A stretch of DNA of 64,000 bases from Fontibacter flavus (GCF_042432905.1 NZ_JBHLWI010000007.1:62001-126000); one strand, 5' to 3'; shown: positions 53,850 to 63,767, counted from the first letter of the stretch. Made by a program: numbers and translations. Notes: generated from the letters alone by a model not told the origin.

Positions 53850-55148
53850 ATGAAGATATTATTATTGGGAAGCGGAGGTAGAGAACATGCCTTCGCATGG
53901 AAAATAGTGAATAGCCAAAAATGTTCTAAGCTTTATGTAGCTCCAGGCAATGCCGGCACATCCCAAATTGCTGAAAATGTCAACCTTTCTGTTATTGATT
54001 TTGAAGGAATTGCATCATTTGTGCAGACCAATAATATTGACATGGTTGTCGTCGGACCTGAAGAACCTCTGGTAAAGGGTATTGTTGATTATTTCCAGAA
54101 TGATCATGAACTCAAAAATATCCCGGTAATTGGTCCCAGTAAGAAAGGCGCACAACTTGAAGGTTCTAAGGACTTTTCCAAAAAATTTATGGAAAGGCAT
54201 GCTATCCCTACAGCAGCCTCCAGAACATTCACCAAAGATACCATTGAGGATGGATTGGCATATTTGAAAACACAAGATTTGCCAATCGTCCTAAAAGCCG
54301 ATGGTTTGGCAGCAGGAAAAGGGGTTTTGATCTGTCTAAGTTTAGAAGAAGCTGAAACATCCCTGAAAGAAATGCTTTTAGAAAGTAAATTCGGAGCTGC
54401 TTCAGAGAAAGTTGTCATAGAACAATTTCTGGAAGGCATCGAGTTATCAGTTTTTGTTGCCACAGATGGCAAAAGCTATAAAATTCTTCCAGAAGCAAAA
54501 GATTACAAAAGGATCGGTGAAAAAGATACCGGTTTGAATACCGGAGGAATGGGTGCTGTGAGTCCTGTGCCTTTTGCTGATGAACAGTTTCTCCAGAAAG
54601 TAGAAAGAAGAATTGTAATCCCTACCATCAAAGGACTTGAAGAAGAAAACATCAGATATACCGGTTTTTTATTTATAGGTTTGATGAATGTCAATGGAGA
54701 TCCCTATGTCATAGAATACAATGTTAGGATGGGAGACCCTGAAACCCAAGCGGTACTTCCAAGAATCAAAAGCGATTTTGTAGACCTTCTTCATGCCATG
54801 GGGACTTTCAATCTTGAAAATTATACTTTCAACCTGCATCAGTTCACAACAACGACGATCGTGATGGTTGCTGGTGGTTATCCTGGAGATTATGAAAAAG
54901 GTGATAAGATTGAAGGTCTAGATACCATTTTAGCAGATAACAAGTCTGTCATCTTTCACGCAGGAACAAAGCTTGGGCCTGGAGGAGAGATTGTCACAAA
55001 CGGGGGACGGGTATTGGCAATAACCGGAATTGGAAATGATGTTGAAGAGGCATTGCGACACGGATATGAGACGGTATCCAAAATTTGTTGGAAAGACCTT
55101 TATTTTAGAAAAGATATTGGTCAGGATATTTTAAATTTATTAAAGTAA
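53850..55148 (+). CDS. purD: Phosphoribosylamine-glycine ligase
   Basis: 432 residues, ATP-grasp. Seen: LLLGSGGREHAFAWK, APGNAGT, VVVGPEEPLV, the ATP-binding VLKADGLAAGKGV and NTGGMGAVSPVP, and NVRMGDPETQAVLPR. Makes GAR in purine synthesis. Cotranscribed with recQ, an unusual partner, but spacing is only 14 nt. Confidence 0.96.
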   Translation: MKILLLGSGGREHAFAWKIVNSQKCSKLYVAPGNAGTSQIAENVNLSVIDFEGIASFVQTNNIDMVVVGPEEPLVKGIVDYFQNDHELKNIPVIGPSKKGAQLEGSKDFSKKFMERHAIPTAASRTFTKDTIEDGLAYLKTQDLPIVLKADGLAAGKGVLICLSLEEAETSLKEMLLESKFGAASEKVVIEQFLEGIELSVFVATDGKSYKILPEAKDYKRIGEKDTGLNTGGMGAVSPVPFADEQFLQKVERRIVIPTIKGLEEENIRYTGFLFIGLMNVNGDPYVIEYNVRMGDPETQAVLPRIKSDFVDLLHAMGTFNLENYTFNLHQFTTTTIVMVAGGYPGDYEKGDKIEGLDTILADNKSVIFHAGTKLGPGGEIVTNGGRVLAITGIGNDVEEALRHGYETVSKICWKDLYFRKDIGQDILNLLK

Positions 55149-55190
55149 AATCAAATTCACGAGGAGGAATCCCTCCCTTTATATACAGAT

Positions 55191-56618
55191 ATGGCAGGAT
55201 GTAGTAGCTGCTCTACCACCACAGGAACTAGTGGGGGTTGCCAGAATAATGGCACATGTGGTACGAGCGATTGTAATAAAATGAATGCTTTCGATTGGCT
55301 TTCCCATATGGGAATTCCAACCATCGATAAATTTGATATCGTTGAAGTAAAATTCAAGGGCGGTAGAAAAGAGTATTTCCGAAATGTGGACCATCTCCAT
55401 TTGACTACTGGAGATCCGGTGGTAGTGGACGTGCCTAATGGCCACCATATAGGCTACGTCTCCCTACAAGGCGAACTTGTAAGGCTTCAAATGCAAAAAA
55501 GGAAAATCAAGAATGATGACAATATTCTTCGGATTTACAGAGTTGCTAATCAAAAAGACATCGAAAAGTGGGAAGAGGCCAAAAACAGGGAAATCCCTAC
55601 ACTATACCGCAGTAAGCAAATTATCGACGAGCTTAAACTGGAAATGAAACTCTCTGATATTGAATATCAGGCAGATAATTCCAAAGCTACTTTTTATTAT
55701 TCCGCTGATGACAGGGTTGACTTTAGGGAATTAATTAAATTCTTGGCCTCAGAATTTAAAATCAGGGTTGAAATGCGTCAGATCAGTCTCAGACAGGAAG
55801 CTGGCCGACTTGGTGGAATAGGAATCTGTGGCCGTGAACTTTGCTGCTCCACCTGGATACATGATTTTAAAAGTGTCTCTACTTCCGCAGCGAGATACCA
55901 AAATCTATCCCTCAATCCTAGTAAACTTTCGGGTCAATGTGGCAGGCTTAAATGTTGCCTGAATTATGAACTGGACACCTATATGAATGCCCTTGAGGAC
56001 ATTCCCAACATAGACAAACCACTTCAAACTGAAACAGGACCTGCTAAGCTACAGAAAACAGATATTTTCAGGAAACTCATGTGGTTCAGCTACAATAATG
56101 AAAATAACTGGCACTCCATCACCTGTGAGCGGGTAAAGGAAATTCAATCCATGAATGAAAATGGCGTTATTCCTTTTGACCTTCATGTCAATAAGGCAAA
56201 AGAATTTGATGAAGAGGCCATGAAGTCTACCATGGAGCTGGAAAGACTTGACAAAAAATTCAGTACAAAAAAGAAAAAGAAGAAGAAAAAGAGACCTTCA
56301 ACGGGAGCGGAGGCCTCAGACAATCAACCTACACAAGTTAGTCCTAAAGAAGACAATAGGGCAAAGAAAACAGAAAATACAGCCGGGCCTAAAAATCAGG
56401 AAAGGGCAAAAGCCAAGAGAAACAGACCGAGCAGAAGAAATCCTGAAGATAAAACAAGGCAAACTGATCAGCCTAATCCAGAAAGGTCCAATTTACCTAA
56501 AAGAGAAAACCAGTCACAACCTTCCCATCCGAAGGCTGAAAATGAAGGTAAACCAAAAAATAGGGGAAAAAGACGGTTTCCACCTAGAAATCGTGGAGAC
56601 CAAAACAAAGGGGAATAA
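55191..56618 (+). CDS. ricT: PSP1-domain protein, RicT-like
   Basis: 475 residues. A Cys-rich N-terminus (Cys4, 7, 17, 23, 28 in the first 30 residues), then the PSP1 domain (GGRKEYFRNVD onward; MRQISLRQEAGRLGGIGICGRELCCSTW; NPSKLSGQCGRLKCCLNYE), and from about 360 a low-complexity tail rich in Lys, Arg, Pro and Asn. In Firmicutes RicT carries an Fe-S cluster and works in RNA maturation and biofilm control; the extra Cys here could bind a cluster too. It precedes gldH with a 1-base gap, a common pairing in Bacteroidota. Confidence 0.88.
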   Translation: MAGCSSCSTTTGTSGGCQNNGTCGTSDCNKMNAFDWLSHMGIPTIDKFDIVEVKFKGGRKEYFRNVDHLHLTTGDPVVVDVPNGHHIGYVSLQGELVRLQMQKRKIKNDDNILRIYRVANQKDIEKWEEAKNREIPTLYRSKQIIDELKLEMKLSDIEYQADNSKATFYYSADDRVDFRELIKFLASEFKIRVEMRQISLRQEAGRLGGIGICGRELCCSTWIHDFKSVSTSAARYQNLSLNPSKLSGQCGRLKCCLNYELDTYMNALEDIPNIDKPLQTETGPAKLQKTDIFRKLMWFSYNNENNWHSITCERVKEIQSMNENGVIPFDLHVNKAKEFDEEAMKSTMELERLDKKFSTKKKKKKKKRPSTGAEASDNQPTQVSPKEDNRAKKTENTAGPKNQERAKAKRNRPSRRNPEDKTRQTDQPNPERSNLPKRENQSQPSHPKAENEGKPKNRGKRRFPPRNRGDQNKGE

Positions 56619-56619
56619 A

Positions 56620-57075
56620 ATGAAACAGCTTTCAACATTTCTCTTCGTTATTATCTTGTTGTCAGTATTTAGCTGTGATGGCCAAAGGACTTTTGAAAAA
56701 TATGAGGGTTTTGAAACACAATCTTGGCAAATTCAGGATACTGTTTCCTTTACCATGGATATCCCAGTACCCACAGGTCCTTCAATACTTGCAGTGAAAT
56801 ATAATGAGGAGTATGAATTTCGAAACTTATACCTAAGATATCTGACTTTGGATAGTTTGGGTAATGTGATAGAATCACAATTGGTTAATATCCCGCTTTT
56901 TGAAAATACAAGTGGTAAGCCTTTGGGGAAAGGTTTTGGTAGTACATTCACCAGATATGATACCCTTCCATTGACAAGCCATAAAGCTTATCATCGTATT
57001 CAATTTCTCCAATATATGAGGGTGGAAGATTTGAAAGGAGTAGAAGCAATTGGACTAAAAAGGGTCAAGAATTGA
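56620..57075 (+). CDS. gldH: Gliding motility lipoprotein GldH
   Basis: 151 residues. Signal peptide with lipobox VFSC (Cys19), then a beta-rich domain with the GldH pattern (SWQIQDTVSFTMDIPVP, EFRNLYLRYLTLDSLGN, and the C-terminal HRIQFLQYMRVEDLKGVEAIGLK). GldH is needed for gliding in Flavobacterium and its relatives. Starts at MKQLSTFL (56620), 1 nt after the ricT stop; a longer frame from 56248 overlaps ricT and is a shadow. The 3' end overlaps the convergent helicase gene by 11 bp. Confidence 0.9.
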   Translation: MKQLSTFLFVIILLSVFSCDGQRTFEKYEGFETQSWQIQDTVSFTMDIPVPTGPSILAVKYNEEYEFRNLYLRYLTLDSLGNVIESQLVNIPLFENTSGKPLGKGFGSTFTRYDTLPLTSHKAYHRIQFLQYMRVEDLKGVEAIGLKRVKN

Positions 57076-60000
57076 CATCATTTATGTTCTTACCCATCCA
57101 ATGTTGCCTACTGAAATAGAAAAGACATGGCCAACCTTTTTCTTTCAGCTGTAAAGCGTGATATGCGAAGGCCTCTTTGGCACCATTGGCCTTATAAAGA
57201 CGCTGATCATCGGTCAATACAGCTTTGATGTATTGACCGTTTTCTTTAATAGCCAAATCCATCCATTGGGAATCTTGAAATTTCTCAAAGGTTAGAATCC
57301 CAGAATCTTGGGCCAGTAAATTTCTTAAAAACCAAGACCACTCATAACCGGGGGTCTTGTTTTCAACAATTTCCGGCTTAATTCCTTTAACCATATCCTC
57401 TACAAAGCTGATATAATCTTGAAGCATCTTAATGCCATCGTTTTGTAGTTGGTTAGGCTTGAAATCTCTCGAACTTAAACTCGTAATTAAGGTAATCTTT
57501 TTCCTTGCCCTCGTAATGGCAACATTGAGCCTATTGATCCCACCTTTTTTAGATAACATCCCAAAATTGGCAATCAATTTTCCCGATGAATTCCTTGCAT
57601 ACCCAATGGAAAAAATCACCCAATCAAACTCATCGCCCTGTACATTCTCTATATTTTTAACAGCAATATTCTTGAGGTTAATAAGCTCATCTTTTCCAAT
57701 CAAATCTTGAATTAATTCCATTTGAAAATAATTGAAAGTAATCACCCCTATGGAATATTCAGGATTGATTTTTTGTATTTTTTTTATCTCAAATATTACC
57801 TCTTCCGCCTCTACCCTATTCATCTGCTTATCCCAAATTCCCTCAGTTTTGATCAGGGAAAAAGGATTCTCCTCAGAATTGACCAATTGAATATGAGGCA
57901 ACATATTCAAACGGTTTTCATAAAAATGCTGATTCGAAAATTGAATCAAACCCAACTGCTCACTTCTATAATGACTTTGCAACCAGAATTTTTGAAAATA
58001 TTTGGAAACCAAATCCAACAAAGAGTCAGTTTCTGTTTCTATACCTTCCTCCTCTCCTTCCAATCTGACCTGATAAATATCGAAGGGCTGTAATTGTTTG
58101 GAATCTCCAGCCACCACCACTTGTCTGCCTCTCAACATCGCTGGAAATCCACGCTCCACATAACATTGAGATGATTCATCAAAAATGACTAAATCAAAAT
58201 CCTGCTTGAGTGGAAATAAAGCAGAGACTGTTTCAGGGGAGGCCAACCAGCAAGGAATCAATTTAAAAACCTCATTTCCAAATTCTTCCAAGAGCTTTTT
58301 CACACTCCAAAGCCTTCTTTTTTTGGACACCTGATGTGACAGTTCCCGATAAGTCAATAAATTACCTAACCGGTTAAATTCCAGATTTTTATAAGTATGC
58401 TCTCGAACCCTTAATTCAGATATATATTTGGACAACTCCCATTTCTCAACTACTGCTTCCATTAGTTCCTGCTGTAAACTCAAAGCTTTGGGTGTACTTA
58501 TTTCTTTCAGAACAGGATACTTCGCTTCAATATGTTCTATCCATGATAATTTTAACCCTGCCAATAATTTAGCTTGGATTTCTTCAAAAGGACTTTCAGA
58601 ATACTTTTCCAAAAGCTTTTCCATTAATGCCTTGTCTTCTAAAGACAATAGACTTCTAAGCCTGTCAAATGCCACTAACTCATCGAATACAAATGGAATT
58701 CCAGTAGAAATGGAGTCAATATCTTCTCCGACACTTTGAATAAACAAATGTTGTATCTGAATTTTTGACAAATACAGATTCCATTTGGGAAAGAGCAATT
58801 CAAACCTTTCAAGTTTTTGCTCAAAAAAATCAATTACTTCCAAAAGGTCTTTAGCGTCATTTATTTGACTCCTTAAAAAATCGCCTAGAATTTCCCAATC
58901 ATGAAGCAATAACTTACCCTTTATCGCGTCCAAATGAACGGTTGAAAAATGGTTGAATTCAGAAAAAGTGAAAAATTTATCTGGTAAGTGCAGCCACTCC
59001 TTTCCTGAGAGTAAGGTATATTGATGATTCAGATTCAACCTGTTCTCAAGTCTTGTAATCAAAACTTCATTTCCGTAATCATCAGCGGGCAAACCATTTT
59101 TCTCTAATAATTGAAAAATCCTATCGAACTTCTTTTTCTTTAAAGCCCAAGTCAATTGATCCCACAAGCCTTTACTTCTTCCCTTGAAAGACAAAGCAAG
59201 AGAAAGGTATTCTTCCACTTCCTCATCTTGGACATTCCATTCCACTCCTTCTTCCGATAACAGTGATTTGACCATCTCCATCTTTTGCTCCAGCCACAAC
59301 AAATCAAACTGTAAAGGATCAATATTTATAATTTGATCAAAAATTCCCCGGGTTTCCGCATGGCTGAGGTGATGCTTTAATTCAGAGAGCTTCTTTTTTT
59401 GATTAAATAGTATAAAAAAGTATGAAATATCACCACCTCTTCCTTTGTCAAAATGAAGTGAAATTTCCTCTTTAAATTCTAAAATCTCCCTTAATACTTC
59501 TTGGATACGTTTTTGCACCGAACTTCCAAAATCACTAAAATCAACGCGATGAAGCCAAAAGGAATCGGAATTCTGGAATTTTTTGTAATAGAATCCATAT
59601 TCTTTTAAATCTCTAAGAAATTTGTCAATCTTTCCAAAAGGCATCTTTTTGTAATACTGAGTCATATCAAAAAAATCATCACTCAATTGGGAACTTAAAT
59701 ACAACTCCTTGATCGGTATTCCACATTCCTCAGTATTGAATAATGCTTTTTTATATTCATCAAAAAATTCAACATTCCCCTCAATTGTCCTTGAAATCTG
59801 GGAAAATTGCCTTTCCAATTGTATTGCATCAATCGTTCGGTTAAGATCCTGATATCCATCCAAAGATTTGATCTGTCCCTCTATCTTCCGATAAAGTTCC
59901 ATCTTATCAGCTCTAAAATCATGTACCAATGCTAAAAAATTCCCAAATCCTATCTTTCCTAATCGTTTGAAAACTACATCAAGTGCAGCCCTTTTTGGGG

Positions 60001-61015
60001 ACACGATTAATACTTTTTTACCTCTGGAAATGAAATCCAATGCCAAATTGCAGATCAACTGTGATTTCCCTGTTCCAGGAGGGCCTTCCACTACCACTGA
60101 CTGACCCGACCTGACAGCCTTAATCACTTGTTCTTGAGAGGCATCTAGCGGAAAAGTCAGATAAAGCTGATCCTCTCTTGGGCCTGCTTGTATTTCTTCT
60201 TCTGGTGCAAAATGTCTAAAAAAAAGATTTTCGAGATCCTCATACCCTTCCTCTTGGATCAGCTGCTCATAATCTTGGATGAGAAAACTGGCCTTTTGGG
60301 AAAATTGGCCAAGAACGGCATAAGGACGTAATTCCAGTTTCCCTACCTGCAGTCTTCCCTCATCCACAGCCTTGGAAGAATCCGGGAAGCCCTTTATCTT
60401 GCTTTCATATAATTCTGTAGTGAAATGAATAGCAAACTCTTGCTTTACATATTGGTAAAGATCATTCCTAAACCCAATAGCATCCTTTGAAAAGTCTTCT
60501 ATTGGATTTTCATCAAGTTGATTGGAGTTCTTTTGGCCGTATGCATTACTGTAAGCCAATAAAAAGGCTTTATTCAGAAATGGTTGATCTCCCACCCGCT
60601 TAACGAGTACCCATTGGTCTTTTTCCTTTATCAAATCTACAGGAAAGAAAACAAGAGGACATCTGACAACTTGACCATTGATCAATTTACCTTCCACATA
60701 AGGCCATGCGACATATAAACTTTTCTCCCCGGTTTCACTTTCAGTACTTTGTACCAGATTTTGGAGTCTTTTTATCCGTTGAGAATAAACATTGACCTGT
60801 TCATCTCTTGTATCTGACAAAGGAATCAGGGGCACACTCCTTTTCCTGCTCAACAGGTTTTCAATATAATCGAAAGCAGGGTGGTGGTTTAAAAAATGGA
60901 GATCATTCAGATCAATCATTTGGGAAGGTATCAATCTGGAAAGATATAATGACCTATTCCTGCTGGACAAGTCCACCAACCTGTTGAGATAAACCTGAAA
61001 AATCTCCTTGAGCAT
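57065..61015 (-). CDS. Large DUF4011-type superfamily 1 helicase
   Basis: 1316 residues. N-terminal DUF4011-like segment (LVDLSSRNRSLYLSRLIPS, about 13-31), helicase motif I GPPGTGKSQL (311-320) and VSPKRAALDVVFKRL, a roughly 600-residue helical insert (about 390-930), then the second half of the motor: DLVIFDESSQC (II), VVAGDSKQLQPFD (III), SHYRSEQLGLIQFSN (IV), VQGDEFDWVIFSIG (V) and NVAITRARKKI (VI). The last 125 residues are separate and may be a worn nuclease-type domain. Sits 5 nt after an SDR gene and may be cotranscribed. Upf1/DNA2-like helicases of this size take part in DNA repair or defence, but the role here is unknown. Confidence 0.85.
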   Translation of the reverse strand: MLKEIFQVYLNRLVDLSSRNRSLYLSRLIPSQMIDLNDLHFLNHHPAFDYIENLLSRKRSVPLIPLSDTRDEQVNVYSQRIKRLQNLVQSTESETGEKSLYVAWPYVEGKLINGQVVRCPLVFFPVDLIKEKDQWVLVKRVGDQPFLNKAFLLAYSNAYGQKNSNQLDENPIEDFSKDAIGFRNDLYQYVKQEFAIHFTTELYESKIKGFPDSSKAVDEGRLQVGKLELRPYAVLGQFSQKASFLIQDYEQLIQEEGYEDLENLFFRHFAPEEEIQAGPREDQLYLTFPLDASQEQVIKAVRSGQSVVVEGPPGTGKSQLICNLALDFISRGKKVLIVSPKRAALDVVFKRLGKIGFGNFLALVHDFRADKMELYRKIEGQIKSLDGYQDLNRTIDAIQLERQFSQISRTIEGNVEFFDEYKKALFNTEECGIPIKELYLSSQLSDDFFDMTQYYKKMPFGKIDKFLRDLKEYGFYYKKFQNSDSFWLHRVDFSDFGSSVQKRIQEVLREILEFKEEISLHFDKGRGGDISYFFILFNQKKKLSELKHHLSHAETRGIFDQIINIDPLQFDLLWLEQKMEMVKSLLSEEGVEWNVQDEEVEEYLSLALSFKGRSKGLWDQLTWALKKKKFDRIFQLLEKNGLPADDYGNEVLITRLENRLNLNHQYTLLSGKEWLHLPDKFFTFSEFNHFSTVHLDAIKGKLLLHDWEILGDFLRSQINDAKDLLEVIDFFEQKLERFELLFPKWNLYLSKIQIQHLFIQSVGEDIDSISTGIPFVFDELVAFDRLRSLLSLEDKALMEKLLEKYSESPFEEIQAKLLAGLKLSWIEHIEAKYPVLKEISTPKALSLQQELMEAVVEKWELSKYISELRVREHTYKNLEFNRLGNLLTYRELSHQVSKKRRLWSVKKLLEEFGNEVFKLIPCWLASPETVSALFPLKQDFDLVIFDESSQCYVERGFPAMLRGRQVVVAGDSKQLQPFDIYQVRLEGEEEGIETETDSLLDLVSKYFQKFWLQSHYRSEQLGLIQFSNQHFYENRLNMLPHIQLVNSEENPFSLIKTEGIWDKQMNRVEAEEVIFEIKKIQKINPEYSIGVITFNYFQMELIQDLIGKDELINLKNIAVKNIENVQGDEFDWVIFSIGYARNSSGKLIANFGMLSKKGGINRLNVAITRARKKITLITSLSSRDFKPNQLQNDGIKMLQDYISFVEDMVKGIKPEIVENKTPGYEWSWFLRNLLAQDSGILTFEKFQDSQWMDLAIKENGQYIKAVLTDDQRLYKANGAKEAFAYHALQLKEKGWPCLFYFSRQHWMGKNINDVNS

Positions 61016-61020
61016 AAACT

Positions 61021-61833
61021 TTATTTAAATGGCGAGTCTTTTTCCTTGGCCATATGATTGTATACGATCCCATCCATTATACCAGGGATCCATTTATTTA
61101 AAAATACGGCTAATTTTCCCTGGCCAGTCAAAACCAAATCTCTTTTTCTTTTCAAGGTAGCATTAAGCATCTCTTGTGCCACTTCTTCCGCGCTCATCAT
61201 TTTACCTTCTTCCCTAGGTGATTCCCCCTGCATGCTGCCATCGGCTGTCAGGGCATTGTTACGGATATTAGATGCTGTAAACCCAGGGCTAGCAACAAGT
61301 ACATGAACACCTCTTTTCATTACTTCAGTTCGAAGTGATTCAAAGAATCCATTCATGGCAAATTTACTGGCAGTATATGCAGTCCTAGCTGGAGTCCCGC
61401 GATAACCATTAATAGAGGAAACCCCAATAATCGAGCCTTTATTTTTTAAAATCTCTGGCAGACAATATTTAGTGGCATAAACTGTGCCCCAAAAGTTGGT
61501 ATCCATAACTTTATGGAAAACTTCAAGGTCTAGATCTTCAAAAAGTGCTCTCATGGAAATCCCTGCATTATTGATCAGAATATCAATACGACCAAAATGT
61601 GAAATCGCTTCGTTAGCAATTTTCTTATTGTCCTCTTCAGATGCGGCATCTGCCAAAACTCCATATGCGTCAATTCCTTCCTGCTGCAGCTTCTGAAGTG
61701 TATTGTCCAATTTAACCTGAGATCTCCCGGTCACAACTATTTTAGCACCAGCCTTTCCATAAATAAAGGCACAGGCTTCACCGATCCCTGAGGTGGCACC
61801 TGTAACAATTACAACTCTATCTTTTAATTTCAT
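61021..61833 (-). CDS. Short-chain dehydrogenase/reductase (second copy)
   Basis: 270 residues. TGATSGIG (about 11-18), NNAG, ISVSSINGYRG-type Ser region and YTASK. Similar in layout to the dehydrogenase at 24992, including a basic C-terminal segment (LNKWIPGIMDGI). Substrate unknown. Immediately followed by the large helicase gene on the same strand (5 nt). Confidence 0.88.
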   Translation of the reverse strand: MKLKDRVVIVTGATSGIGEACAFIYGKAGAKIVVTGRSQVKLDNTLQKLQQEGIDAYGVLADAASEEDNKKIANEAISHFGRIDILINNAGISMRALFEDLDLEVFHKVMDTNFWGTVYATKYCLPEILKNKGSIIGVSSINGYRGTPARTAYTASKFAMNGFFESLRTEVMKRGVHVLVASPGFTASNIRNNALTADGSMQGESPREEGKMMSAEEVAQEMLNATLKRKRDLVLTGQGKLAVFLNKWIPGIMDGIVYNHMAKEKDSPFK

Positions 61834-61942
61834 TAATCTACGATTTAAGGCTAAAGATAAAAAATCAATTCACAGGCCACATCTAATTTAGTAATCTTTA
61901 CTATTTCGGGACGCATTTTTTAAATACCCCTCCTTTTTTCCT

Positions 61943-61950
61943 TAATTTTG
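61943..61950 (+). promoter_or_regulatory. -7 box TAATTTTG of rlmD
   Basis: Exact TAnnTTTG match ending 5 bp before the ATG at 61956. With the usual start a few bases downstream, the mRNA would begin at or near the first codon, so rlmD is probably leaderless, or the true start is the next ATG at 61968. Confidence 0.6.
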
Positions 61951-61955
61951 CCGCC

Positions 61956-63362
61956 ATGTCAAGAAAGATGAAAAACAAGGTTGTCACTAACCTGAAAATA
62001 GAAAGAATAGCAGCAGAGGGAAAATGCGTAGGACATCATGATGGGAAAGTTGTATTTGTTCAAAATGTAGCACCTGGCGATGTTGTAGATGTGAGGATTA
62101 CCAAGGGCAAAAGCTCATTCATGGAAGGGGAAGCAATCAAATTCCATGAATTTTCTTCTGATAGAATCGAACCTTTTTGTTCACATTTTGGCACTTGTGG
62201 TGGATGTAAATGGCAGCACATCAATTACGACCTTCAAAAAACTTATAAAAGACAACAAGTAGTAGACCAGTTTACAAGAATTGGAAAAATGGACATTCCA
62301 GAAGTCTTACCTATCCTAGGTTCATCCCAGACACAATATTACCGAAATAAGCTAGACTTTACATTTTCAAACAACCGTTGGCTGACCAGAGAAGAAATCA
62401 ACTCTGGTGAAAGCTTTGAAAGGAATGCTTTAGGATTTCATATCCCTAAAATGTTTGACAAAATTGTTGACATCGATCATTGCTACCTGCAAGGAAATAT
62501 ATCAAATGAGGTAAGAAATCAGCTAAGGGTATTTGCCCTGTCTGAAGGTTTGAGTTTCTATGATATCAGGAATCAAGTAGGTCTACTCAGAAACCTCATC
62601 ATCAGAACAACAAGTACAGGAGAATCGATGGTAATTGTCCAATTCGGGGAAGATAATAAAGAGGGTATCGAAAAAGTAATGTCATTTTTGCATGAGCAAT
62701 TTCCTATTATTACCTCTTTACTCTATATCATCAATTTGAAAAAGAATGAAACGTTCCATGATTTAGAAGTTCTTACGTATGCTGGCAAGGCTTATATCGA
62801 GGAAGAGATGGAAGGTCTAAAATTCAGGATTGGACCAAAATCATTCTACCAAACAAACTCTGATCAGGCGTATGAACTCTATAAAGTAGCAAGGGAATTT
62901 GCGGACCTTCAAGGAGATGAAGTAGTGTACGACTTGTATACAGGCACAGGCACGATTGCCAACTTTGTCGCAAAAAAGGCTAAACAAGTGATCGGAATAG
63001 AATATGTTGAAGCAGCCATTGAAGACGCCAAACTCAATTCACAGGTAAATGACATAAAGAACACCCTTTTCTATGCAGGAGACATGAAAGATATGCTGAA
63101 TGATGAGTTTTTATCGAAACATGATCGACCTGATGTGATCATCACCGATCCTCCAAGGGCAGGGATGCATGAAGATGTGGTCAATATGCTCTTGAAGCTT
63201 GAAGCCACAAAAATTGTCTATGTAAGTTGCAACCCTGCTACTCAGGCAAGGGATATTGCAATACTCGCAGAAAAATATCAAGTAGATAAAATTCAGCCTG
63301 TGGATATGTTTCCTCAGACATACCATGTTGAAAATGTTGTACTTCTAACTTTGAAATCATGA
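61956..63362 (+). CDS. rlmD: 23S rRNA (uracil-C5)-methyltransferase RlmD
   Basis: 468 residues. N-terminal TRAM domain (about 10-65), the four-Cys Fe-S motif (CSHFGTCGGCKWQH), a SAM-binding fold (LYTGTGTIANFVA) and the catalytic Cys in VYVSCNPATQARD. Methylates U1939 of 23S rRNA. The start could be Met1 at 61956 or Met5 at 61968. Its stop overlaps the next gene by 4 nt. Confidence 0.94.
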   Translation: MSRKMKNKVVTNLKIERIAAEGKCVGHHDGKVVFVQNVAPGDVVDVRITKGKSSFMEGEAIKFHEFSSDRIEPFCSHFGTCGGCKWQHINYDLQKTYKRQQVVDQFTRIGKMDIPEVLPILGSSQTQYYRNKLDFTFSNNRWLTREEINSGESFERNALGFHIPKMFDKIVDIDHCYLQGNISNEVRNQLRVFALSEGLSFYDIRNQVGLLRNLIIRTTSTGESMVIVQFGEDNKEGIEKVMSFLHEQFPIITSLLYIINLKKNETFHDLEVLTYAGKAYIEEEMEGLKFRIGPKSFYQTNSDQAYELYKVAREFADLQGDEVVYDLYTGTGTIANFVAKKAKQVIGIEYVEAAIEDAKLNSQVNDIKNTLFYAGDMKDMLNDEFLSKHDRPDVIITDPPRAGMHEDVVNMLLKLEATKIVYVSCNPATQARDIAILAEKYQVDKIQPVDMFPQTYHVENVVLLTLKS

Positions 63363-63736
63363 TCTCAGATTTTAATGATCCAGAATTAAGCGGAAAATAC
63401 CTGGGTACTATCACCAAGGACTTCATAAAAGTTTCCGATATCCTAAAAGAGGCATCCTATCAGGTGAGAAGTAGAAAATTCTCCGAGTATCCAATCTTTC
63501 CAATTTCAAAGGAAGAACAGCCATTAGGGCAGCTTTTTTTGGGAAAGACTGAAAAAAAACTGGACTGGAATTATTATATCACCTATATCGATGAATTTAT
63601 TCAGCGTAAATTGGTTGCTGAAGAACTTTTGGAGGATTTCAAAATGGCGTACAAAGATCCGGATGAATTTTGCTGTTTATTTGTAATGGACAAGGATTTT
63701 ACAAGCTTCGTGTATATCCCTTATCCTGAGGACTGA
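63359..63736 (+). CDS. Small protein of unknown function downstream of rlmD
   Basis: 125 residues, soluble; an ISKEEQPLGQLFLGKTEKKL middle and an acidic C-terminus, family not recognised. Overlaps the rlmD stop by 4 nt (ATGA), so it is translated with it. Confidence 0.6.
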   Translation: MISDFNDPELSGKYLGTITKDFIKVSDILKEASYQVRSRKFSEYPIFPISKEEQPLGQLFLGKTEKKLDWNYYITYIDEFIQRKLVAEELLEDFKMAYKDPDEFCCLFVMDKDFTSFVYIPYPED

Positions 63737-63767
63737 CATTTCAATTATGTTCAATATTTAGTTTGAT

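Noticed and set aside
55162..55177. Small GGAGG/CCTCC hairpin before ricT
   Set aside because: Only 5 bp with a 4-nt loop, likely the Shine-Dalgarno-like stretch plus chance pairing.
56248..56619. Long open frame before gldH
   Set aside because: It lies in ricT in another frame and is low-complexity; the lipoprotein signal starts at 56620.
57065..61015. The large helicase as part of a known multi-gene defence system
   Set aside because: No methylase, nuclease partner, toxin or mobile-element gene is near it.
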